Counted from the first letter of the stretch, positions 1-9,424 are shown. The stretch: DNA of 26,273 bases from JBGTCY01 sp041748615 (GCA_041748615.1 JBGTCY010000204.1:1-26273), one strand, 5' to 3'. The notes: generated from the sequence alone by a model not told the origin. Program-made: numbers and translations.

Positions 1-2
1 CG

Positions 3-1376
3 ATGAGTAATAGGAAGTTTTCCTGCAGAACGCTCTTATCTATTCCCCTTCTGATTTTTAGTTTATCTGTATTTGCGCAAGACGCATCCGTTCAGAACGG
101 AGAAAAGATTTTCAAGGCAAATTGTTTGAGTTGTCACAAAGTTGACAAGAAAGTAATCGGTCCCGCATTAGTCGGTTCCGAACAACGATGGGTGCAAGCC
201 GGTGATTTTTCCGGATTGACCGGTAAACAATGGTTGTATAGGTGGATTCGCAATTCACAGGAAGTGGTGCGTGAAGGTTATCCTTATGCCGTCAACATGT
301 TTAATGACTATAATAAATCAGTGATGACGGCATTTCCGCTACTCACTGATGATGATATTCGTGATGTATTGGCTTACGTGGAAAAGGCTGCCTTAGAATC
401 TCCCCAGGTGGTCGCGCCCGGGCCCGGTGGCGCTGTTCCCGGTTCAGAAGATACTTCAACAACACAGCTATTCCTTTACTTGTTGATTGGTCTTTTAGTG
501 GGGGTTGTTTTAATTCTCGGAAAAATCACTTCTGCGCTCAGCAGGATGGCGTTGCAAAAACAAGGGTTGCCAATCCCGGAAGCCGTTCCTTTTTACCGCG
601 ATAAAAAAATTATCGTTACCCTCAGCCTGATTCTACTTATCTATATTGGATACGCAACGGTGAACAGCGCTATTGATTTAGGTCGTCAGCAGGGTTACGC
701 ACCGGAACAGCCGATTAAATATTCTCATGAACTTCACGCGGGGTTGAATCAGATAAATTGTCAATACTGCCATTCCAGCGCTGAAAACAGCAAGCATTCC
801 AATATCCCTTCAGCCAATGTTTGTATGAACTGTCATAAAGGAATTCGCGGAGATGACCCGGTGAATGGTAAATATGGCAGGGCGGAAATCGCGAAAATCT
901 ACGCCTCACTTGGCTATGACCCGAACACGTTGAGTTATATTCCGAATTATGAAAGAATGCCGGTTGATAAAGCCCGTGAGCTTTACACACAATGGCTGAA
1001 AGAAGATGAAAACCGGAAATATACCAAGAATGATATTGAAGAAGTGCTGTCATTCATTCAAAAACCGATTGAGTGGGTAAGGGTTCACAACCTCCCCGAC
1101 CATGTTTATTTCAACCACTCCCAACACGTGACGGTTGCCGGACTTGAATGTCAGACTTGTCATGGTCCGGTGGAAGAAATGGAAGTGTTGTATCAACATG
1201 CACCGCTTTCGATGGGATGGTGTATCACCTGTCATCGCGAATCAGAAGTCAATTTCACGACCAATGATTATTACAGGGACTATCATAAGCTGCACGAAGA
1301 TTTGAAGAGCGGAAAAATCAGCAGGGTAACAGTTGAGACAATTGGCGGAACCGAGTGTCAAAAGTGCCATTATTAA
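3..1376 (+). CDS. actA: Alternative complex III subunit ActA, multiheme cytochrome c
   Basis: Heme-carrying electron-transfer subunit of alternative complex III, a quinol-oxidising complex that replaces cytochrome bc1. The 457-residue product starts with a signal peptide (hydrophobic to about residue 25, ending VFA). Six CxxCH heme sites are visible at residues 41-45, 253-257, 274-278, 383-387, 407-411 and 452-456. The first belongs to an N-terminal class I cytochrome c domain (about 30-130, candidate axial Met108). Two hydrophobic segments follow (about 156-175 and 203-221), then the five-heme C-terminal domain facing the periplasm. The last heme motif is one residue from the stop. The gene is first in a row of same-strand genes in the order actABCDEF, which makes the family call firm. 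The ATG lies two bases from the window edge, so the promoter and any upstream gene are unseen. The Rhodothermus marinus ActA is described as pentaheme, so the N-terminal domain is an addition to that core. Confidence 0.93.
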   Translation: MSNRKFSCRTLLSIPLLIFSLSVFAQDASVQNGEKIFKANCLSCHKVDKKVIGPALVGSEQRWVQAGDFSGLTGKQWLYRWIRNSQEVVREGYPYAVNMFNDYNKSVMTAFPLLTDDDIRDVLAYVEKAALESPQVVAPGPGGAVPGSEDTSTTQLFLYLLIGLLVGVVLILGKITSALSRMALQKQGLPIPEAVPFYRDKKIIVTLSLILLIYIGYATVNSAIDLGRQQGYAPEQPIKYSHELHAGLNQINCQYCHSSAENSKHSNIPSANVCMNCHKGIRGDDPVNGKYGRAEIAKIYASLGYDPNTLSYIPNYERMPVDKARELYTQWLKEDENRKYTKNDIEEVLSFIQKPIEWVRVHNLPDHVYFNHSQHVTVAGLECQTCHGPVEEMEVLYQHAPLSMGWCITCHRESEVNFTTNDYYRDYHKLHEDLKSGKISRVTVETIGGTECQKCHY

Positions 1377-1397
1377 TCTTAAATGTAAATCAGAACA

Positions 1398-4300
1398 ATG
1401 GCTGACAAGAAGTATTGGAAGGGATTGGAAGAAATCAATCACGCATCCACTCCGAAGAAAACAGCAGACGAATTTCCGGACGAGTTGCCGGTCATCAGCG
1501 AATTGGGCAAAGCGGACGCGCTCGCATCCAACAGGCGCGACTTTTTGAAAATGATGGGTTTCAGCGTGACGGCTGCAACGCTTGCGGCAAGTTGCGAAAT
1601 GCCGGTGCGCAAGTCCATTCCTTATTTAGTGAAGCCGGATGAAATCACACCGGGAGTTGCCAACTATTATGCATCAACCTATGCCGAAGGCGGTGACTAT
1701 TGCAGTGTGTTGGTGAAAACCCGTGAAGGCAGACCAATCAAAATTGAAGGCAATAAACTTTCCAAAATCAGCAAAGGCGGTTCGAGCGCGGCTGTGCAGG
1801 CTTCCGTTTTAAGTTTGTATGATAACTATCGCCTGCAAGGTCCGCATATTGAGGGTGAAGAAGTTTCGTGGAGAAATGCGGATGAAGCCATCAAAGGCGA
1901 ATTGGAATCAATCGCGGCAAGAGGTGGAAAAATCCGCATCTTGTCTTCTACGATTCTTAGTCCTTCCACAAAACAAGTCATCAAAGATTTCATTGCAAAA
2001 TATCCGACCACGAAACATGTGGTGTATGATGCGGTATCCTGCTCAGGATTACTTTCTGCGAATGAAGTTACGCTCGGGAAGAGAGTGATTCCGAATTATC
2101 GTTTTGATGTTGCGGATGTCATCGTGAGCGTAGGGGCTGATTTTCTCGGCACCTGGATTTCACCGGTGGAATTTGCTGCGCAATACAGTTCGCGCAGAAA
2201 AGTTACCAAAACCAACAAGCGCATGAACCGTCATGTGCAGATTGAATCTTACTTCTCGTTGAGCGGCACCAATGCCGACAAGCGCATCATGGTGAAGCCT
2301 TCTGAAGAAAACGCAGCGCTTTTACACTTATATAATGCGGTAGCTTCAAAAACCGGAGGACAGTCGGTAACAGCTGGTCAGTTGGACGATCAACATAAAG
2401 CCGAAATCACAAAGACCGCAGATGAGTTGGTAGCAGCAAGAGGAAAATCTATCGTTGTCTGCGGCATCAATGATGTCAATGCACAGTTAATCACCAATGC
2501 CATTAATCAATTACTCGGCAACTACGGAACAACGATTGACCTGGTGAATTACTCCAAACAGCGGAAGGGAGATGATGCGGCAATGAATGAACTGGTTTCC
2601 GAACTTTCAACGGTTGACGCGCTCATCGTGCTGGATGCAAATCCGGTTTACAACTACCCTGACGTTGATAATAAACTGAAACAGGGATTGGAAAAAGTGA
2701 AGCTCACGGTTTCAATGAATCTTAAAAAAGATGAAACCTCTGAATTTTGCAAATACCTCTGCCCGACACCTCATTATCTTGAAGCATGGAATGATGCCAT
2801 GCCCAAAAACGGTTTTTACAGCATCACCCAACCAACGATTTCACCGCTTTTCAGAACACGCAGCGCGGCTGAAAGTTTGTTGAAGTGGTCAGGTACTGAT
2901 GTGAGTTATTATGATTATATCCGCGACTTCTGGAAGCAAAATATTTTCCCCAAGCAAAGCCGCTTCAGTTCATTTGATGTGCTATGGGACAGAGCGGTGC
3001 ATGACGGGGTATTGGATATTGAAGTTTCCGGGGAATTAACAGTTGGAAATATTGATGCAGGCTCAGCCGGTGCGGCATTGGCAAAAAAATCAGGCGGTGA
3101 AGGAATGGATTTGGTGGTGTATGAAAAAGTCGCGACCCGCGATGGAAAATTTTCTGACAACCCGTGGTTGCAGGAACTGCCTGACCCGGTCAGCAAAGTG
3201 GCTTGGGATAACTACGCTTGTGTTTCAAAAAAGACAGCGGAAAAATTGGGTTTAAAAACCGCGCTTAATAAAATCAATGAAAGCGTTGGTACTGAAACTG
3301 ATTTATTGACGGTGAGCGCGAATGGTTACGAAATCACGATTCCGGCACTTGTACAGCCCGGTACGCCTGATGATACCCTCGCGATTGCGGTGGGTTATGG
3401 TAGAGACATTGCCGGAAAAACCGGCTTCATCGGACAAAATGTTTATCCTTTCCTGAAATACCAATCCTCCGGAATTTCCAATATAGTTTCCGGTGTTACG
3501 GCAACTCATGTAGCTGGAAAGACTTTTAAAATCGCGCAAACGCAGATGCACCATTCCATTCATGACGGGTTGAATGAGCGCAGGATTGTAAAAGAAACAA
3601 CGCTTGCAGAATACAATGAAAATCCTTTTGCAGGCAATGAAGACCGCGCGTTTGTTCAGAAGCATTTGAAATCGCTTTATCCCCCGTATGAAAATCTGAA
3701 AAATGGTCATCACTGGGAAATGGCGATTGACCTGAACACCTGCATCGGTTGCAGTGCGTGTGTGGTCGCTTGTACGGCTGAAAATAACGTGCCTGTGGTC
3801 GGCAAAGATGAAGTCAGACGCTCCCGCGAAATGCACTGGCTCCGCATTGACCGCTATTTTGCCGGAGATGAAACCAATCCATCTGTCATTTATCAGCCGA
3901 TGCTTTGTCAGCATTGCGATAACGCGCCTTGCGAAAATGTATGTCCCGTTTCAGCAACCAACCACAGCAGCGAAGGACTGAATCAAATGGCATATAACCG
4001 TTGCTTCGGCACGCGCTATTGCGCCAACAACTGTCCTTACAAAGTCAGAAGATTCAACTGGTTTGATTATCTGGGCGCTGACAGTTTCTTCAAAGGCACC
4101 ATTTTCGACAATGACAAAGACCCGCATGAAATGGCGGACGATCTCACCCGCATGGTGCTGAACCCGGATGTCACCGTTCGTTCAAGAGGCGTGATGGAGA
4201 AATGTTCGTTCTGCGCGCAACGTATTCAGGAAGGAAAATTGAAAGCCAAGAAAGAAGCAAGACCATTGAAGGAGACCGATATTGTTCCCGCTTGTCAGGA

Positions 4301-4469
4301 TGCTTGCCCGACCAACGCGATTACATTCGGAGACATTAACAACGAGAAAACCGAGGTATTTAAAATTGCGAATGACGAGCGCGGGTTCAAAGTGCTCGAA
4401 GAAATTCACACGCTTCCTTCTATCACCTATCTGACGAAAGTGAGAAATAAAGATAAAAGCGAAGCATAA
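1398..4469 (+). CDS. actB: Alternative complex III subunit ActB, molybdopterin-oxidoreductase-like plus Fe-S protein
   Basis: Iron-sulfur subunit of alternative complex III, 1023 residues. The N-terminal two thirds resemble the large subunit of molybdopterin oxidoreductases, which in known ActB proteins carries no molybdenum cofactor. The C-terminal third (about 770-1010) is an NrfC/PsrB-like ferredoxin region. Its cysteine groups sit at 782/785/788/792, 837/840/845/849, 869/875/879, 936/939 and 966/970, enough for four clusters. A Tat-like twin arginine is present at 46-47 (NRRDFLKMMG), followed by a hydrophobic stretch ending LAASC at Cys66. This suggests Tat export with possible lipid anchoring at Cys66 (inference). 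The start is 21 nt after the actA stop and 11 nt separate the stop from actC. Electrons are expected to pass between quinol-site subunits and the ActA/ActE hemes, but the exact route through the clusters is not settled by sequence. Confidence 0.93.
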   Translation: MADKKYWKGLEEINHASTPKKTADEFPDELPVISELGKADALASNRRDFLKMMGFSVTAATLAASCEMPVRKSIPYLVKPDEITPGVANYYASTYAEGGDYCSVLVKTREGRPIKIEGNKLSKISKGGSSAAVQASVLSLYDNYRLQGPHIEGEEVSWRNADEAIKGELESIAARGGKIRILSSTILSPSTKQVIKDFIAKYPTTKHVVYDAVSCSGLLSANEVTLGKRVIPNYRFDVADVIVSVGADFLGTWISPVEFAAQYSSRRKVTKTNKRMNRHVQIESYFSLSGTNADKRIMVKPSEENAALLHLYNAVASKTGGQSVTAGQLDDQHKAEITKTADELVAARGKSIVVCGINDVNAQLITNAINQLLGNYGTTIDLVNYSKQRKGDDAAMNELVSELSTVDALIVLDANPVYNYPDVDNKLKQGLEKVKLTVSMNLKKDETSEFCKYLCPTPHYLEAWNDAMPKNGFYSITQPTISPLFRTRSAAESLLKWSGTDVSYYDYIRDFWKQNIFPKQSRFSSFDVLWDRAVHDGVLDIEVSGELTVGNIDAGSAGAALAKKSGGEGMDLVVYEKVATRDGKFSDNPWLQELPDPVSKVAWDNYACVSKKTAEKLGLKTALNKINESVGTETDLLTVSANGYEITIPALVQPGTPDDTLAIAVGYGRDIAGKTGFIGQNVYPFLKYQSSGISNIVSGVTATHVAGKTFKIAQTQMHHSIHDGLNERRIVKETTLAEYNENPFAGNEDRAFVQKHLKSLYPPYENLKNGHHWEMAIDLNTCIGCSACVVACTAENNVPVVGKDEVRRSREMHWLRIDRYFAGDETNPSVIYQPMLCQHCDNAPCENVCPVSATNHSSEGLNQMAYNRCFGTRYCANNCPYKVRRFNWFDYLGADSFFKGTIFDNDKDPHEMADDLTRMVLNPDVTVRSRGVMEKCSFCAQRIQEGKLKAKKEARPLKETDIVPACQDACPTNAITFGDINNEKTEVFKIANDERGFKVLEEIHTLPSITYLTKVRNKDKSEA

Positions 4470-4480
4470 AAGAATAGCAA

Positions 4481-5920
4481 ATGTCAGCCTACGAATCACC
4501 GATTAGAGAGCCTCTTGTAACAGGAGGGAAAACGTACCACCAGATTACGCGCGACATCGTTCGTTCTACGGAAGGAATGCCACCATTGAGTTGGTTTGCC
4601 GTTACCGGATTAGCCGCCACCGTGTTGATGCTGGGCTCATTAGCCATCCTTTACACCTTGTGGATGGGGATTGGTACGTGGGGATTGAACAGAACGGTCG
4701 GCTGGGCGTGGGACATCACCAACTTTGTGTGGTGGATTGGTATCGGACACGCTGGTACGTTGATTTCCGCCATTCTGCTTATTTTCCGTCAGCGCTGGAG
4801 AACAGGGATTAACCGCTCCGCGGAAGCGATGACGATTTTCGCGGTGATGTGTGCCGGATTATTCCCCGGCATCCATATGGGCAGACCGTGGGACGCATTT
4901 TTCATTTTCCCATATCCCAACACGCGCGGACCGCTTTGGCCCAACTTTAATTCACCCTTGCTGTGGGACGTTTTCGCCATCTCTACTTATTTTACAGTAT
5001 CACTTTTATTCTGGTATTCAGGCTTGTTGCCGGATTTTGCCACTATCCGCGACCAGGCAAAATCCAAATTCAGAAAATTGACCTACAACGCTTTAAGCTT
5101 CGGCTGGACTGGTTCCGCCAAACACTGGCAGCGTTTTGAGTCACTCTCCTTGGTGTTAGCCGGCTTGGCAACTCCGCTCGTACTTTCCGTGCATACCATC
5201 GTATCGTTTGACTTTGCCACCTCGGTGATTCCAGGATGGCACACGACCATTTTCCCGCCTTACTTCGTTGCAGGTGCTATTTTCTCAGGATTTGCGATGG
5301 TTTTGACGCTGATGATTATTACCCGCAAAGTGCTCAAACTTGAAGATTACATCACGATTGGACACATCGAGTCCATGAATAAAGTTATTATCCTCACAGG
5401 TTCAATCGTAGGGATTGCCTACATCACTGAATTATTCATGGCGTGGTATTCAGGTTACATGTATGAGCAATACGCTTTTTACAACCGCGCGCTCGGTCCT
5501 TATTGGTGGGCATACTGGATTATGATGTTCTGCAACGTAGTTTCGCCACAAGTGTTCTGGATAAAAAAACTGAGAAGAAGCGTGGCATTCACATTCTTCA
5601 TGTCCATTATTATTAATATCGGGATGTGGTTCGAGCGTTTCGTGATTATCGTGACTTCGCTCCACCGCGATTTTCTGCCTTCAAGCTGGACTTACTTCAC
5701 CCCGACTATCGTGGATATTGGAATATTTGCAGCGACACTCGGATTGTTTTTCACGCTCTTCCTGCTGTTTGCCAGAACTTTCCCTGTGGTGGCAATGGCG
5801 GAAGTGAAAGCGATTTTGAAAACATCAGGCGATACGCAGAAGCAGAGGCATACGGAGCATGTTGATGACGGTCATCATGGAGGCGGTGAAGTAGCAGGAG
5901 TATTGAGAAACAAAGCATAA
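4481..5920 (+). CDS. actC: Alternative complex III subunit ActC, NrfD/PsrC-like quinol-binding membrane protein
   Basis: Integral membrane subunit of the NrfD/PsrC family, 479 residues, with about ten predicted transmembrane helices from residue 37 to about 445. In characterised alternative complex III it carries the quinol-oxidation site facing the periplasmic Fe-S and heme subunits. Family-typical stretches include GIGHAGTLISAIL in helix 2 and a conserved loop with FPGIHMGRPWDAFF after helix 3. The C-terminal tail after the last helix is charged and histidine-rich (HVDDGHHGGG). It begins 11 nt after the actB stop and ends 10 nt before actD, so it is surely co-transcribed. The paralogue ActF is two genes downstream. 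The order act B-C-D distinguishes this protein from other NrfD homologues. Confidence 0.93.
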   Translation: MSAYESPIREPLVTGGKTYHQITRDIVRSTEGMPPLSWFAVTGLAATVLMLGSLAILYTLWMGIGTWGLNRTVGWAWDITNFVWWIGIGHAGTLISAILLIFRQRWRTGINRSAEAMTIFAVMCAGLFPGIHMGRPWDAFFIFPYPNTRGPLWPNFNSPLLWDVFAISTYFTVSLLFWYSGLLPDFATIRDQAKSKFRKLTYNALSFGWTGSAKHWQRFESLSLVLAGLATPLVLSVHTIVSFDFATSVIPGWHTTIFPPYFVAGAIFSGFAMVLTLMIITRKVLKLEDYITIGHIESMNKVIILTGSIVGIAYITELFMAWYSGYMYEQYAFYNRALGPYWWAYWIMMFCNVVSPQVFWIKKLRRSVAFTFFMSIIINIGMWFERFVIIVTSLHRDFLPSSWTYFTPTIVDIGIFAATLGLFFTLFLLFARTFPVVAMAEVKAILKTSGDTQKQRHTEHVDDGHHGGGEVAGVLRNKA

Positions 5921-5930
5921 AAAAAATCAC

Positions 5931-6452
5931 ATGGATAAATACATTGTCGGTTTATTTAATGATGATGAAAAGCTGATGAAAGCTGTGGAGGCTTTCAGAA
6001 AAGCGGGCGTAGCCATTCATGATGTGCTGACGCCTTATCCCGTGCATGGATTGGATGCCGCGATGGGTCTGAAAGACTCAAGATTACACACCGTTGGGTT
6101 TCTGGCGGGCGCGAGCGGATGTCTTTTCGCTTTAGGTTTCATCATCTGGACAAATGCCGTGAGCTACCCGACCAACTTTGGCGGTAAGCCCTTGATTTCA
6201 ATTCCCTCATATATTCCGGTTACATTCGAGGTCACCGTGCTTTCGGCTGCCGTAACAATGGTAGTGGCATTTTTTGTTCGCAGCGGTTTTTCGGTTTTTA
6301 AACAACCGAGAATATTTGATGAGCGCACAACCGATGACCATTTCGCCATGATTTTTGAAACCAATGACAAGAATGAAAATGATTTAAGCAAAATCAGGGA
6401 ATTACTGAAGCATAATGGCGCGGTGGAAGTGAATGAAAAGTCCTTTGAATAG
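5931..6452 (+). CDS. actD: Alternative complex III subunit ActD (DUF3341)
   Basis: Small membrane subunit of 173 residues matching the DUF3341/ActD family. A soluble N-terminal domain (MDKYIVGLFNDDEKLMKAV, about 1-55, ferredoxin-like in appearance) is followed by two transmembrane helices (about 61-82 and 101-121) and a cytoplasmic tail rich in Asp/Asn. The proline-rich linker between helices (YPTNFGGKPLISIPSY) is typical of the family. Known ActD has no redox cofactor and is considered structural. No Cys or heme motif is visible that would contradict this. It sits between actC and actE with gaps of 10 and 28 nt. Confidence 0.9.
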   Translation: MDKYIVGLFNDDEKLMKAVEAFRKAGVAIHDVLTPYPVHGLDAAMGLKDSRLHTVGFLAGASGCLFALGFIIWTNAVSYPTNFGGKPLISIPSYIPVTFEVTVLSAAVTMVVAFFVRSGFSVFKQPRIFDERTTDDHFAMIFETNDKNENDLSKIRELLKHNGAVEVNEKSFE

Positions 6453-6480
6453 ATTTTTGAGATAGATTAAAGTTGAAAAG

Positions 6481-7128
6481 ATGAACAAAAAAATATCCAT
6501 AGCGGCAACCCTTGTCACCATCACAGTACTGCTGGCGGCTTGCGGGAAGGACCCAAAAAGTACGGGCAGAATTTTTATGCCGGACATGACTTACTCTGTA
6601 GCGTATGAAACGTATGCTGCTAATCCGCTTTTCGAAAGCGGTGTGTCCGCTTTGGAGCCGGTACACGGCACCATTCCGAGAGGGTTGCTTTCAACTTCAA
6701 ACCCTGCCGCTGAAGAAGAATCCGCTCATAAATCATACATGTACAAATATTATTACCCTGATTCACCGGAAGGATATGAAGCGGCAGGAATAGAGTTAAA
6801 AAATCCTGTCGTATTAAACGATTTGGCATTGGAGCGCGGCAAGCATCTTTACACCGTTTTTTGCTCAGTATGTCATGGTGAAACAGGTGACGGACAAGGA
6901 CCGATTGTGATTTCAGGAGCTTATCCGCCAGTTCCGGCTTACAGTAACATTCTGCCTCCGCTTTCCGAAGGTAAAATGTTTCATTCCATCACTTACGGTA
7001 AAAACCTGATGGGCGCTTATGCATCGCAGGTCAATCCGGAAGACAGGTGGAAGGTGATTTATTATATTCAAAAACTTTCAGGTGTTGGACGCTTTGCCGA
7101 AGAACAGGCTAGCGGCAGCGCTCAATAA
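6481..7128 (+). CDS. actE: Alternative complex III subunit ActE, monoheme cytochrome c lipoprotein
   Basis: Periplasmic monoheme cytochrome c of alternative complex III, 215 residues. The N-terminus is a lipoprotein signal (VLLAACGKD, lipidated Cys21 predicted), so the protein should be anchored to the outer face of the inner membrane. The single heme site is CSVCHG at 128-132, with Met177 in NLMGAYA as the likely sixth ligand. The family-typical segment MPDMTYSVAYETY follows the lipobox. In ACIII-oxidase supercomplexes ActE is a candidate direct donor to the CuA centre of oxidase subunit II, whose gene is two positions downstream. It starts 28 nt after actD and ends 17 nt before actF. Confidence 0.93.
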   Translation: MNKKISIAATLVTITVLLAACGKDPKSTGRIFMPDMTYSVAYETYAANPLFESGVSALEPVHGTIPRGLLSTSNPAAEEESAHKSYMYKYYYPDSPEGYEAAGIELKNPVVLNDLALERGKHLYTVFCSVCHGETGDGQGPIVISGAYPPVPAYSNILPPLSEGKMFHSITYGKNLMGAYASQVNPEDRWKVIYYIQKLSGVGRFAEEQASGSAQ

Positions 7129-7145
7129 TCAAACGAACCGAGAGC

Positions 7146-8354
7146 ATGACTGAAACATTTGTTTTTTCATCGAAGACCCGGAAAATCACTTTCGCCCTGA
7201 TAGCTGTCGGGGTGTTGGGAGTAATCTTCGGACTGCTGATGGGTGAAACCTATCGCGTGTGGGGCAGTTTATTAATCAACACTTACTACTTCATCGGCAT
7301 TTCGTTGACCGGTGTTTTCCTTGCCGCTGCACACCAGGTGGGTTATGGAGGATGGCATGTTCAAATCAAGAGAGTGTTTGAAGCAACCGGTTCATTTATC
7401 CCGGTTGCCGGTGTGATTGCGTTACTGGTTGTCATTGGCGGAAAAATGCACTGGCATCATTTATACCATTGGATGGAAGAAGGCATTATGGTTCCGGGCA
7501 GCGCGAATTATGATAAAATTTTAGCAGGTAAAGAAGGCTTTTTGAACTTCCCGTTTTTTCTGGGAAGAATTCTTTTTTATATTCTCATCTGGTCTTTCTT
7601 TGCCTACCTCCTCAGAAAAATTTCAGTAAAAGAAGATGAAATTGGCGATTTAGGGACTTACAAGCAGAACAAAGTTTATGCAGCTCTGTTTTTAATTGTG
7701 TTTGCAGTAACCAGTTCTACAGCTTCATGGGATTTCATTATGTCAGTTGACTCACATTGGTACAGCACGTTATTCGGCTGGTATAATTTCGCCAGCTACG
7801 CAGGTGCGGGTGTCGCCTTCATCACGCTGATTGTATTGTTTTTAAAATCCAACGGATATCTCCATAAAGTGAATGAAGACCATTACCACAACCTTGGGCT
7901 TTTCATGTTCGGGTTCAGTGTGTTTTGGGCTTACCTGTGGTTCTCTCAGTTCATGTTGCAATGGTATGCCAACATTCCTGAAGAAACGATTTATTTCTAT
8001 CAGCGCATGCGGGAAAGTTCATTCTTTAACGGGTTGTTCTACCTCAATCTCACTTTGAATTTCTTTGTCCCCTTCCTGTTCCTGATGACCCGAGTTGCAA
8101 AACGCAATCCGGCAAGGTTGCAATTGATTGCATTGATTTTAATCTTAGGACACTGGTTGGATTTTTACCTGATGGTGACTCCGGGCGGAGTTGGCGCTGA
8201 ACATGCAAGTTTGGGTTTGTTGGAAATTTCAATTCTTCTTGGTTTTTCCGGAGCATTTTTCTTTGTGGTATTGAGTACGTTAACAAAAGCTTCTTTGGTG
8301 CCGGTGAATAATCCGTTTGTCAAGGAAAGCATGGTTCATCATACATTAAAATAA
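7146..8354 (+). CDS. actF: Alternative complex III subunit ActF, second NrfD-like membrane protein
   Basis: Integral membrane subunit of 402 residues with about ten predicted transmembrane helices, homologous to ActC but shorter. Databases usually call it quinol:cytochrome c oxidoreductase membrane subunit. Recognisable segments include GVFLAAAHQVGYGGWHV between helices 2 and 3 and FSQFMLQWYANIPEET near helix 7. The role is structural or in proton translocation, while quinol oxidation is normally assigned to ActC. It is followed after only 7 nt by oxidase subunit II, so the quinol-oxidising and oxygen-reducing complexes are made from one transcript. Confidence 0.92.
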   Translation: MTETFVFSSKTRKITFALIAVGVLGVIFGLLMGETYRVWGSLLINTYYFIGISLTGVFLAAAHQVGYGGWHVQIKRVFEATGSFIPVAGVIALLVVIGGKMHWHHLYHWMEEGIMVPGSANYDKILAGKEGFLNFPFFLGRILFYILIWSFFAYLLRKISVKEDEIGDLGTYKQNKVYAALFLIVFAVTSSTASWDFIMSVDSHWYSTLFGWYNFASYAGAGVAFITLIVLFLKSNGYLHKVNEDHYHNLGLFMFGFSVFWAYLWFSQFMLQWYANIPEETIYFYQRMRESSFFNGLFYLNLTLNFFVPFLFLMTRVAKRNPARLQLIALILILGHWLDFYLMVTPGGVGAEHASLGLLEISILLGFSGAFFFVVLSTLTKASLVPVNNPFVKESMVHHTLK

Positions 8355-8361
8355 GATAACG

Positions 8362-9414
8362 ATGTCTGTATTATTAGTTGCTGCTGCGCTTGTCCTGATT
8401 GGTATCATTATCATTCAAATCGCCCGTGCGAGTGAGTTGTTGTCCGTTGTGAAAGGCGAACAGGAAGGAGAGGTTACGGAAGACACAAACCGATCGGTTT
8501 CCATTTTTTTATTCGGATTTATGATTGTCGGTTTGATTGCTTCCGTATGGACGGCTTATGCTTATTCAGATATGTTTTTGCCGGAAGCGTCCAGTGTGCA
8601 TGGCGTGGAGTTGGACGGATTGTTTAACATGACGCTATTCTTTACGGGAATTGTATTTATAATTACACAGATATTACTGTTCGCATTTGTATTTTTTTAC
8701 AGGGGAACAAAAGAAAGAAAAGCCACATTCTTTGCCCATAATAACAAATTAGAAGTGATTTGGACTGCTGTTCCCGCAGTTGTCATGACCGTGTTAGTCA
8801 TTTTCGGGCTGAAAGCATGGATGAAAACTACAGGTCCAGCACCGGAAGATGCGTTGGAAATGGAAGCGATAGCCGAGCAGTTTCAGTGGACGATTCGCCA
8901 CTCAGGCAAAGACGGGAAATTAGGAAAACGCAGTTTCGACCTGATTACTCCGGAAAATCCATTGGGGATTGATTGGGAAGATGAAAACAGTCATGATGAT
9001 TTCCTGACTACGGAACCCTTCCTTCCGGTGGACAAGCCTGTATTATTCAGACTTGGTTCCAAGGATGTGTTACACAGTTTTTACCTGCCGCATTTCAGGG
9101 TGAAAATGGACTGTGTTCCCGGAATTCCAACTCAGTTTTGGTTCTTGCCAAGACATACCACAGATGATATGCGCGAAAAAACCAATGACCCTGATTTCAC
9201 TTTCGTACTTGCCTGTGCTGAATTATGCGGTTCCGCCCACTGGAACATGCGGAGGGATTTAATTGTCGTTAGCGAAGAAGAATATCTTGAATGGTTCAAC
9301 AAGCAGGAGCCAATGTACAATACAATTAAAGCAAGTTTGAATTTGGAAACCGATTCAGACATTTCGATGGAAAACAGTGGAAACGAGGCAGAAACACCTG
9401 CTTCAGTACTATAA
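8362..9414 (+). CDS. coxB: Cytochrome c oxidase subunit II with CuA site
   Basis: Subunit II of an A-type heme-copper oxidase, 350 residues. It accepts electrons from cytochrome c (here probably ActE or ActA) at a binuclear CuA centre. The CuA ligands are intact: His238 (DVLHSF), then Cys285, Glu287, Cys289, His293 and Met296 in CAELCGSAHWNM. Four hydrophobic helices are visible (about 2-22, 47-69, 92-114, 131-153). The last two form the usual subunit II hairpin and the first two are an N-terminal extension. No C-terminal cytochrome c domain is fused, so this is not a caa3-type subunit II. The acidic tail after about residue 320 looks disordered. It starts 7 nt after actF. Confidence 0.95.
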   Translation: MSVLLVAAALVLIGIIIIQIARASELLSVVKGEQEGEVTEDTNRSVSIFLFGFMIVGLIASVWTAYAYSDMFLPEASSVHGVELDGLFNMTLFFTGIVFIITQILLFAFVFFYRGTKERKATFFAHNNKLEVIWTAVPAVVMTVLVIFGLKAWMKTTGPAPEDALEMEAIAEQFQWTIRHSGKDGKLGKRSFDLITPENPLGIDWEDENSHDDFLTTEPFLPVDKPVLFRLGSKDVLHSFYLPHFRVKMDCVPGIPTQFWFLPRHTTDDMREKTNDPDFTFVLACAELCGSAHWNMRRDLIVVSEEEYLEWFNKQEPMYNTIKASLNLETDSDISMENSGNEAETPASVL

Positions 9415-9424
9415 ACTTTTAACA

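Noticed and set aside
1398..3700. ActB as an active molybdenum oxidoreductase
   Set aside because: The operon context and known ActB proteins indicate a Mo-free domain, and I see no reason in the sequence to assign catalysis.
3303..3914. Minus-strand ORF of 203 codons inside actB
   Set aside because: It lies wholly within the strongly supported actB Fe-S region, shows no recognisable domain and is a shadow frame.
9377..9424. Upstream start for oxidase subunit I
   Set aside because: It would overlap coxB by 38 nt and add residues with no family similarity. The ATG at 9425 fits the operon spacing.
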